Shown one piece after another: positions 58,000 through 64,000 of a DNA stretch of 64,000 nt; position 1 is the stretch's first letter, and each line of letters begins with the position of its first letter. The stretch comes from Rhizobiales bacterium IMCC20636 (GTDB lineage Bacteria; Pseudomonadota; Alphaproteobacteria; Rhizobiales; GCA-2746425), in assembly GCA_016865015.1 (NCBI GenBank), contig CP018226.1:1767001-1831000 (forward strand). Reading direction: 5' to 3'. The notes under the pieces are model-generated. The model made no database searches, was not told the DNA's origin, and was given only the letters and a program-made list of their open reading frames with translations. Both the position numbers and the translations under genes were made by a program.

Positions 58000-59919
58000 T
58001 TATTCGAAATAAGTGTAGCTGTTGATGGCTTCCCGATAGGTCGCAATGAGCAATTTGCGTTCGGAAGTTTTCAACCGATTTTGTGACGTTGCCCGATCCA
58101 GCAATTTGCGAAAATCATCTACGCAATCTTTTGGATCAAATTCTACATAGGAAAGAACCTGAGCAATTGTATCCCCTTCGACTTCCTGTAGCAGATCAAA
58201 ATGCCCGTCGTCGCGCAATTCAATAGTGACCACATTGGTATCGCCAAACAGATTGTGCAGATCACCCAACGTCTCCTGATAGGCGCCAACAAAGAAGACC
58301 GCCAGATAATACGGCTCTCCCTCAACCAGATCATGAACCGGGAGCGATGGTGACAGACCGTCTGCGAGGATAAATTCATCGATTTTACCATCGGAATCGC
58401 AGGTGATATCCGACAGGATTGCTCGTCTGGTCGGTTCTTCGTTCAATTGCTGAACGGGCGCGATCGGGTGGATCTGGTCGATGGCCCAGACATCGGGAAG
58501 CGATTGGAAAAGCGAGAAATTGCAATGGTATATATCTGCCAGCGCATCCAGTTGCTCATCAATTTCGGGAGATCCTTCGGCTTCACTCGCCATCAATTTG
58601 ATGCGTGACATCAGATAAAGATAAATGCGCTCGGCACGCGCCATTTGGCGCAGATCAACTGCATTGCGCATAAACAGATTTCGCAACTCATTGCGATAGA
58701 AGCGCGCATCATTGATGCATTCCTGCAGACGTTTGGGCTCCAGATAGGTCTCAATCACGGCCAGATCATTAACATAGTGATGGTCTGTGCTTTCCGGCGC
58801 GCTTTTGGTGACACTGTCATACAGGGTTGCTTCCAGAACGTTGAAAATCAGCATGGATGACGTTGCAACGATGGCGCGACCGCTTTCGGTGGTCAGGGTC
58901 GGGTGGTCCAGACCTGCCTCGTCCATGGCATACCGGACCGCTTCAACCACGTTTTCGCAATATTCCATGACGGAGTAGTTGATCGAACTCTTGGAGGCTC
59001 TCTTTTCGCCGGTGTAATCCACGCCCAGACCGCCGCCGAGATCCAGATTGGTCAGGGGCGCGCCTTCTTTTGTTAATTCGACAAAATACCGACAGGCTTC
59101 GACCACGGCCCGGCGCACATCGTTGACATCGGGAACCTGGCTGCCCAGATGCGAGTGCTGAAACTTCAGACAATGCAACAAGCCGACTTCGCGCAGACGA
59201 TCGATGACCAGCATCAACTGGTCAGTGTTCATGCCGAAGGTGGAGCGGTCACCGGAGCTTTCTGCCCAGTCACCACCAATGCGGCTGAAGAGCTTGACCC
59301 GAACCCCGAGAAGAGGTTCGACACCAAGCTCCTCATAGGCCTGGATTACCAGTTCCAGTTCCTTGGGGCTTTCCAGCACGATCGCCGTGTTGAAGCCGAG
59401 CTTGCGCGATAGAATAGCGAGTTTGATGAATTTCAAATCCTTGACGCCATTGCAAACAACTAGGGCGTCATCTTCCAGCGATTGCGCCAGGGCGATCACC
59501 AGTTCAGGTTTTGAGCCTGCTTCAAGACCAAACGCATAGGGACGCCCTATATCGACGATCTGCTTGATCACCTGCGCCTGCTGATTGACCTTGATCGGGA
59601 ACACGCCGCGGTAACTGCCACGATAGCCAGCTTCTTTCATGGCTGATGCGAATGACTGATTGATGTCCCTGATTTCGTTTTCCAGGAAGGAATTGACCCG
59701 CAACAGCAGGGGTGCATGAACGCCGCGCTGGTCCAAATCGCGGATGATGGAGGGCAGGCTGATCGGGGGTGTGTCGGGTTTGAGCGGATTTTGCAAACCG
59801 ACATCACCATTCTCAAGCACGGTCAGCAGGTCACGTCCCCAACGCTCAAAACCATAGATTGTGTGCGATGCATCCAGATTGGTATCTGTGGTCGTACCGG
59901 GCTTTCCAGAAGGTGACAT
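58000..59919 (-). CDS. speA: Biosynthetic arginine decarboxylase
   Basis: This PLP-dependent fold-III enzyme makes agmatine from arginine. The 639-residue length is that of SpeA. Features: the PLP lysine in YRGVFPIKVNQQAQVIKQI, the LDLGGGLGVDYTG glycine loop, HSHLGSQVPDV and the TESGRAIVATSSMLIF block. It is the first gene of speA-CASDH-nspC-speB, so arginine is taken through agmatine, putrescine and carboxyspermidine to spermidine in one transcript. An 11-nt repeat with a palindromic core lies 19 nt before its start. Confidence 0.96.
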   Translation of the reverse strand: MSPSGKPGTTTDTNLDASHTIYGFERWGRDLLTVLENGDVGLQNPLKPDTPPISLPSIIRDLDQRGVHAPLLLRVNSFLENEIRDINQSFASAMKEAGYRGSYRGVFPIKVNQQAQVIKQIVDIGRPYAFGLEAGSKPELVIALAQSLEDDALVVCNGVKDLKFIKLAILSRKLGFNTAIVLESPKELELVIQAYEELGVEPLLGVRVKLFSRIGGDWAESSGDRSTFGMNTDQLMLVIDRLREVGLLHCLKFQHSHLGSQVPDVNDVRRAVVEACRYFVELTKEGAPLTNLDLGGGLGVDYTGEKRASKSSINYSVMEYCENVVEAVRYAMDEAGLDHPTLTTESGRAIVATSSMLIFNVLEATLYDSVTKSAPESTDHHYVNDLAVIETYLEPKRLQECINDARFYRNELRNLFMRNAVDLRQMARAERIYLYLMSRIKLMASEAEGSPEIDEQLDALADIYHCNFSLFQSLPDVWAIDQIHPIAPVQQLNEEPTRRAILSDITCDSDGKIDEFILADGLSPSLPVHDLVEGEPYYLAVFFVGAYQETLGDLHNLFGDTNVVTIELRDDGHFDLLQEVEGDTIAQVLSYVEFDPKDCVDDFRKLLDRATSQNRLKTSERKLLIATYREAINSYTYFE

Positions 59920-60338
59920 AAAAAGGTTCTCGCAGAGGACAATTGTGTTGGCAAATAGCCTAGCACGATGTGCATGACATTAGAAAAAGTGCACTACGGA
60001 AATCCAATACGAAGTGCGAGTCTTTTCTTCTGCAAACTACATCTTGGAATGCGTGATAAATGTGAAAACCGGAATACCCGGGCAGAGGTCTGTTTCACAA
60101 TTGGTGCCCCCCTCAGGACGGACATGTGTGTCTGTCCGTGCACTTGTCGCTGACAATTGTGTCCAGCGTGTTGCTATATCTTGAAGTTATCAGAAATTGG
60201 GGGCGTGTTTGGATTGGTATCATGTTGCCACTTTTGGCGCAGCCCGTGATGTGCGGGACGATGGCAATCGGTCAATAAACAGCACTCAAATCAGTTGGGA
60301 TGCACGAAGCCGAGCATCCCAGAGCGGTTCGAAGTTAC
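59920..60338. other. Upstream region of the spermidine operon with repeats
   Basis: About 420 bases without a supported gene. GACAATTGTGT occurs twice, at 59938-59948 and 60152-60162; its core ACAATTGT is a palindrome. A hairpin of 9 bp with one G-U pair and a TGTG loop lies at 60116-60137. On the minus strand these are in the 5' region of speA and may be operators or leader structure. Confidence 0.4.
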
Positions 60339-60617
60339 CTAGTCGCCGAAACTGATTTCGACGGCCATTGTGCCATTGGGGGTATAGCAGTCCAGAGTGA
60401 CATTCTTGACCGGCATGGTGTGGCGCCTTGCGCGTGCGCCATGACAGCGCAGGAAGTTCAACATGTCGCCAGGTTTGCGTCTCAGACCTGCCAGTTTGAA
60501 CCTTGGCACTTCAAGCGCTGTGGCCTGATCGTAGACCTTCTCAATACCGGCGCTCAGAGACCGCTTGGCTGCATGAGGTTGACGGGACGCCAATGGGTAG
60601 GTTTCGTCGAGAAGCAT
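60339..60617 (-). CDS. Hypothetical 92-residue protein
   Basis: A basic protein I do not recognise, beginning MLLDETYPLASRQPHAAKRS and ending VTLDCYTPNGTMAVEISFGD. AGGGA lies about 9 nt before the ATG. It follows the carboxypeptidase gene's 3' end by about 70 nt upstream in minus-strand order and may be its own unit or a read-through of it. No signal peptide or membrane segment. A frame of similar length exists on the other strand, so coding status is uncertain. Confidence 0.4.
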   Translation of the reverse strand: MLLDETYPLASRQPHAAKRSLSAGIEKVYDQATALEVPRFKLAGLRRKPGDMLNFLRCHGARARRHTMPVKNVTLDCYTPNGTMAVEISFGD

Positions 60618-60684
60618 CTTCTAATCCCTGTACACAATACAATCAAAGGGAGCCGGCAAAATGCGCCGGCTTAGGCTATAAAAT

Positions 60685-61983
60685 TTAACGCAGCGCGAGG
60701 CAGACAAAGTCCTTGGCTTCAAGATAGTTGCAGGCATCGCGCGCCGCGTTCTTGTTGGTGAAACCGGCAAAACGTGCACGGTGCAGTGTCTGACCACGGC
60801 TGATGACCGGTTCTGTAAACGGTACCTTGCCGCGCAGGTGACTGGTGCCGACATTCATGGCGCTTCCCAGAAGAATGTTTGCAGCTTCCTCACTGGGAAC
60901 GGCACCAATCTGGATTTGCCAGCCGTCCGGAAGGTCGGTTTTGTCATAATCGTCAACACTGCCAATCTCGGGCTCGGTTGCTGCAGCAGAGTGCGTTACG
61001 CTGGCCGTTACAATCTCATCCGGTCGAATTTGCGGGATGAGTTTTCCATCGGCGGCAGCTGCCGCAACATCACGTGCACGGGGCAGTGGGACGTCACGGC
61101 TTGCGACCAAAGGGGTTTGACGCCGTCCTTTTGTCGCGGTTTCCAGATAACGTCCGATCAGGTTTTTCATGTGGGCATCACGGGATTTCCCGGTGCGTCC
61201 ACCCATCACCACCGCCACGATATGACGGCCATCACGCTTGACGGATGTTACCAGGTTGAAGCCTGACGCCCGGATGTAACCGGTCTTGATGCCGTCAACG
61301 CCCTTGACTGTTCCAAGGAGGCGGTTGTGGTTGCGATAACTTTTGCCCTTGTAGGAGAAGGACCGCATGGAGAAATATTTGTAATATTTCGGATAGCGAT
61401 CCTGAATGGCCATGCCGAGGCGTGCCATATCGCGCGCTGTTGTGCGTTGTCCGTTATTTGGCAGACCAGATGCATTTTTGAAAGTCGTACTTTTCATGCC
61501 CAGACGCCGGGCAGTGCTGGTCATCTTGGCCGCGAACTTGCTTTCTGTTCCACCAATATGCTCAGCAATCACGACAGCAACATCATTTGCCGATTTGGTC
61601 ACAAGTGCGCTGATGGCGTCCTTGACTCGAATTGTGCTGCCGACTTTCAGGGCCAGCTTGGAGGGCGCTTGCCCGGCTGCGCGCTTGGACACCTTCATTC
61701 GGGTGTTCAGACTGACGCGACCGGCATCGAGTTCTCCGAACAGCATGTAGAGAGTCATGATTTTTGTAAGAGAGGCGGGATAGCGCAGATTGTCCGCATT
61801 ATCCGCATAAAGCGTTTTCCCGGTTTTTACATCAATCACAATGCCGGCATATTTTGCATTGGCATTTGCTGTGGTTGTGACTGACAGAGACGCAGCCAGA
61901 CCAATCAGAAATGTTGCGAATAGCGTTTTGCCCAGCTTTGTGATCCCAAGACCCTTGGTCGATTTTAGTCGCCGGGAGTACAT
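60685..61983 (-). CDS. D-alanyl-D-alanine carboxypeptidase (class A, PBP5/6-like) with SPOR-like C-terminus
   Basis: A periplasmic enzyme that trims the last D-Ala from peptidoglycan stems. The 432-residue protein has a signal peptide (LFATFLIGLAASLSVTTTANA) and the three active-site motifs: SLTK in YPASLTKIMTLY, SAN in TKSANDVAVVI and KTG in GIKTGYIRASG. The PBP5-type C-terminal amphipathic helix is replaced by a Pro/Ala-rich linker and a SPOR-like domain (WQIQIGAVPSEEAANILLGS to the end), which could target denuded glycan at the septum. A GTG at 62004 is an alternative start; neither has a clear SD. Confidence 0.92.
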   Translation of the reverse strand: MYSRRLKSTKGLGITKLGKTLFATFLIGLAASLSVTTTANANAKYAGIVIDVKTGKTLYADNADNLRYPASLTKIMTLYMLFGELDAGRVSLNTRMKVSKRAAGQAPSKLALKVGSTIRVKDAISALVTKSANDVAVVIAEHIGGTESKFAAKMTSTARRLGMKSTTFKNASGLPNNGQRTTARDMARLGMAIQDRYPKYYKYFSMRSFSYKGKSYRNHNRLLGTVKGVDGIKTGYIRASGFNLVTSVKRDGRHIVAVVMGGRTGKSRDAHMKNLIGRYLETATKGRRQTPLVASRDVPLPRARDVAAAAADGKLIPQIRPDEIVTASVTHSAAATEPEIGSVDDYDKTDLPDGWQIQIGAVPSEEAANILLGSAMNVGTSHLRGKVPFTEPVISRGQTLHRARFAGFTNKNAARDACNYLEAKDFVCLALR

Positions 61984-62259
61984 ATACACTTGCACGATTT
62001 GCACCCATTTGTTGGCAGTCGGATTTTGTGTTTTTGGTTCGAGCCAGTGATGGACCCATCAAAATGGCCCAATCATGGCAACACGCCGCTCCGCTGCGAG
62101 ATCATTCAAATTTGCATCAATTTAGGAAAAACAGGGTTACGAAACAGTAAAGCGCCTGAAACTTTTCTCATGCGGGTTGTATTCAATGCAGATTGCACGG
62201 AAATTCTGGATGGTTCGGCCCCTTGAAAACCGGCCATCAAATGGTGCATGAAAATAATT

Positions 62260-62310
62260 TTGTGCGCTGCACAATAATTGCTGGACATTTCATGTTGCAC
62301 TGCATATATC
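62260..62310 (+). promoter_or_regulatory. Candidate phasin promoter with two TGC-N3-GCA dyads
   Basis: The first dyad is TTGTGC-GCT-GCACAA (62260-62274). The second, TGC-ACT-GCA (62296-62304), lies in the spacer of a possible promoter, TGGACA (62282-62287), 17 nt, TATATC (62305-62310). PhaR-type repressors bind TGC-rich dyads in front of phasin genes in other alphaproteobacteria. The rest of the 62005-62357 gap, which also serves the divergent carboxypeptidase, shows nothing else I can name. Confidence 0.45.
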
Positions 62311-62357
62311 TGGTGTCAGGAACGAACAATAACTGCTTAACAAAAGGACCATTCATC

Positions 62358-62690
62358 ATGATGCAGAACATTGACGACATCCAGACCCAGGCAAAAGAAA
62401 CCATGGAAATGGCCACACAGAACCTGTCCACGGTTACCAAATCGGTACAGGCTATTGCTACCGAAACTGCTGACTATGCCAAAAAGTCTTTCGAAGACGG
62501 CACTCAGGCAGCTGAAAAAGTTTTCGGCGCGAAAAGTCTCGACAAATTCATGGAAGCTCAGAGCGAATATGCGAAGAACGCATATGAAGCTCACGTCAGC
62601 GAAATGAACAAGCTCGGCGAAATGTTCATGGACCTGTCAAAAACCATGTACAGCCCTGTTGAAACTGCTCTTGCACGCGTCAACAAGTAA
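62358..62690 (+). CDS. Phasin family protein
   Basis: Phasins coat polyhydroxyalkanoate granules. The 110-residue protein is almost all amphipathic helix and has no Cys or Trp: VTKSVQAIATETADYAKKSF, KVFGAKSLDKFMEAQSEYAK and YEAHVSEMNKLGEMFMDLSK match the Phasin_2 pattern. The first of two ATGs (62358) has AAAAGGA before it; a frame extending to 62193 is not phasin-like. It is a single-gene unit with its own terminator. Small phasin-like proteins can also have roles not tied to granules; no PHA synthesis gene is in the window. Confidence 0.9.
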   Translation: MMQNIDDIQTQAKETMEMATQNLSTVTKSVQAIATETADYAKKSFEDGTQAAEKVFGAKSLDKFMEAQSEYAKNAYEAHVSEMNKLGEMFMDLSKTMYSPVETALARVNK

Positions 62691-62738
62691 GGCCACTCGC
62701 TTTACAAACTGATTTGAACGGCTGCGAGGCCTGTTCTG

Positions 62739-62767
62739 AAAAGCCAATCCCACGGGGTTGGCTTTTT
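62739..62767 (+). terminator. Intrinsic terminator after the phasin gene
   Basis: A strong stem of up to 13 pairs with one G-U (62739-62751 with 62754-62766), its innermost pair open, followed by Ts. The flanking A and T runs would let it work in both directions. Confidence 0.85.
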
Positions 62768-62885
62768 GCATTGCAGAGGTCCTTTTAATCCGGCACCCGG
62801 CTCCTATATTAACATTCCTGTGAAGCCGGTCGACACCGATTGCCAAATTGTCTCAGTCAGATCCCTTGGCATGTCTTTATGAAAC

Positions 62886-62908
62886 CATGTACGCTCTCAA
62901 GGTACATG
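62886..62908 (+). promoter_or_regulatory. Inverted repeat upstream of clpS
   Basis: CATGTAC (62886-62892), nine bases, then GTACATG (62902-62908): perfect 7-bp arms. It lies about 180 nt before clpS in a 318-nt gap after the phasin terminator. The spacing suits a dimeric regulator. No clear promoter is seen near it. Confidence 0.4.
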
Positions 62909-63085
62909 CTGTGATTTGGCATGAAATGGTCGGTGTTGGTTTGTCTGTGGATTAGGAGCGAAACAATCGAAGCAATGCGTTTTGACTCAGACAAGAAAGC
63001 TGACAGATGGTATTCTGGCGGCGTGGCGGCAGACCGTATGCAAAAATTTTTTATACGAACAATGATAGACAGCAGCGATTTTACA

Positions 63086-63427
63086 ATGTCCCAAAACGAT
63101 CGCGGCAGTTCAGATGATGATCGCGACAATGACTCAGGAACTGTCGTTGTTACAAAGACAAAACCGAAGGTTAAGAAGCCCAACCTTTACAGAGTTCTGC
63201 TTCTTAATGACGATTTTACGCCGATGGAATTTGTCGTGCATGTGCTGAAACGCTTCTTCCACAAGAATGAAGAAGAGGCAACTTTGATCATGCTTCATGT
63301 GCATCAAAACGGCGTCGGCGAATGCGGAGTGTTCACCTTTGAGGTGGCGGAAACTAAGGTCACGCAGGTGATGGATCTTGCAGCCAAGCATCAACATCCA
63401 TTGCAATGTGTCATGGAAAAGAAGTGA
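63086..63427 (+). CDS. clpS: ATP-dependent Clp protease adaptor ClpS
   Basis: ClpS hands N-degron substrates to ClpA. The ATG at 63086 gives 113 residues, close to other alphaproteobacterial ClpS; ATGs at 63062 and further upstream are possible, and none has a good SD. The core is clear: [20 protein letters not shown] (N-end binding pocket with Asn, Asp and Met), the [19 protein letters not shown] block with the pocket His, and the C-terminal [12 protein letters not shown]. The N-terminal 35 residues are a flexible acidic tail. clpA follows after 9 nt. Confidence 0.94.
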   Translation: MSQNDRGSSDDDRDNDSGTVVVTKTKPKVKKPNLYRVLLLNDDFTPMEFVVHVLKRFFHKNEEEATLIMLHVHQNGVGECGVFTFEVAETKVTQVMDLAAKHQHPLQCVMEKK

Positions 63428-63436
63428 GGATTTAAC

Positions 63437-64000
63437 TTGCCGTCCTTTTCAAGAAGTCTGGAAAAAGCCCTCCATAATGCTCTGGCTCAGGCCAATGAGC
63501 GGCGTCAGGAATATGCAACTCTGGAGCATTTGCTTCATGCGTTGACCAACGACTCGGATGCGGCCGCAGTGATGCGGGCCTGCGGAGTGGATCTCGATCT
63601 GCTGCGACGCAATTTGATGGAGTATATCGACACGGAACTCAGCAATTTGATTGCTGACGCGGATGTCGATACCAAACCTACATCAGGTTTTCAGCGCGTG
63701 ATTCAGCGTGCTGTCATCCATGTGCAATCGTCTGGTCGCGAAGAGGTGACCGGAGCGAATGTTCTGGTCGCAATTTTTGCCGAGCGGGAAAGCCATGCGG
63801 CTTATTTCCTGCAGGAACAGGATATGACCCGTTACGACGCGGTCAACTATATTAGCCATGGCATTGCCAAGCGGCCTGGCATGTCTGAAGCACGGCCTGT
63901 GACCGGTGCCGAAGATGAAGACGCCACCACTGTGGAATCTGAAGCAGGGGAGGACAAGAAGACGCCTGACGCTTTGTCAGCCTATTGTGTGGACCTGAAC
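63437..64000 (+). CDS. clpA: ATP-dependent Clp protease ATP-binding subunit ClpA (5' part, cut by window end)
   Basis: ClpA is the AAA+ unfoldase that feeds ClpP. Only the first 188 codons are in the window: the N-domain repeats FSRSLEKALHNALAQANERR and YATLEHLLHALTNDSDAAAV, the second repeat around GFQRVIQRAVIHVQSSGREE, and the acidic linker before the first ATPase domain. The start is a TTG with GTGAGGA before it, giving MPSFSRSLEKAL, as in other alphaproteobacteria. It forms an operon with clpS. Confidence 0.95.
   Translation, partial: MPSFSRSLEKALHNALAQANERRQEYATLEHLLHALTNDSDAAAVMRACGVDLDLLRRNLMEYIDTELSNLIADADVDTKPTSGFQRVIQRAVIHVQSSGREEVTGANVLVAIFAERESHAAYFLQEQDMTRYDAVNYISHGIAKRPGMSEARPVTGAEDEDATTVESEAGEDKKTPDALSAYCVDLN

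Noticed and set aside
60300-60674. 124-codon plus-strand frame opposite the 92-residue minus-strand gene
   Set aside because: Its start lacks an SD and its sequence is Cys/His-rich. The minus-strand frame has a better start, though neither is certain.
1-64000. CRISPR arrays, tRNA genes, insertion sequences and phage genes
   Set aside because: No regularly spaced repeats, cloverleaf-like sequences, transposase motifs or phage genes were recognised by eye. A tRNAscan, CRISPR finder and ISfinder run would settle this.

Overview
The window is about 64 kb of an alphaproteobacterial chromosome, most likely from the Hyphomicrobiales (Rhizobiales). The evidence for this is the unbroken order rpoC - rpsL - rpsG - fusA - tuf - S10/spc/alpha ribosomal genes with secY-adk-rpsM and no rpmJ, an ATP12-type ATPase assembly chaperone, a DUF1489 protein, a small alphaproteobacterial phasin, and a cellulose cluster with the rhizobial marker BcsN. 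Genus and species cannot be told from the sequence alone. No tRNA, rRNA, CRISPR array, insertion sequence or prophage gene was recognised.

Region 1 (1-22639) is the core information-processing block: the 3' part of rpoC with its terminator, a small acidic protein of unknown function, then rpsL to rplQ. Most junctions are tight or overlapping. Three non-coding stretches carry hairpins that look like leaders: before rpsL, before rpsJ and before rpoA. Region 2 (22640-34431) is a set of housekeeping genes on the plus strand (periplasmic protease, RarA, a fluoride channel, a pseudouridine synthase, a HAD phosphatase, ATP12 chaperone, propionyl-CoA carboxylase beta subunit, an unknown membrane protein). 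It is followed by the glutathione-dependent formaldehyde pair fghA-adhC on the minus strand and a ClpP-like peptidase.

Region 3 (34432-39250) is a catabolic or uptake unit: a 5-oxoprolinase-A (PxpA/LamB-YcsF) homologue, a divergent LysR regulator and a tripartite tricarboxylate transporter (tctCBA). A 43-nt element found in the same form before lysR/pxpA and before tctC ties these genes into one probable regulon. Region 4 (39250-45450) holds DUF3253 and DUF599 genes, a three-gene set that looks like 2-aminoethylphosphonate handling (PhnW-like aminotransferase, CDP-alcohol phosphatidyltransferase, nucleotidyltransferase) without a PEP mutase, then a rhodanese and a DUF1489 protein.

Region 5 (45650-54620) is a cellulose synthesis locus: bcsN-bcsA-bcsB-bcsZ with a divergent TPR-rich exported protein, and no BcsC-type outer-membrane barrel. 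Region 6 (54700-59920) is a complete operon for the alternative spermidine route: arginine decarboxylase, carboxy(nor)spermidine dehydrogenase, carboxy(nor)spermidine decarboxylase and agmatinase. Region 7 (59920-64000) has a D-alanyl-D-alanine carboxypeptidase with a SPOR-like tail, a phasin with candidate PhaR-type sites, clpS and the 5' part of clpA, cut by the window end.
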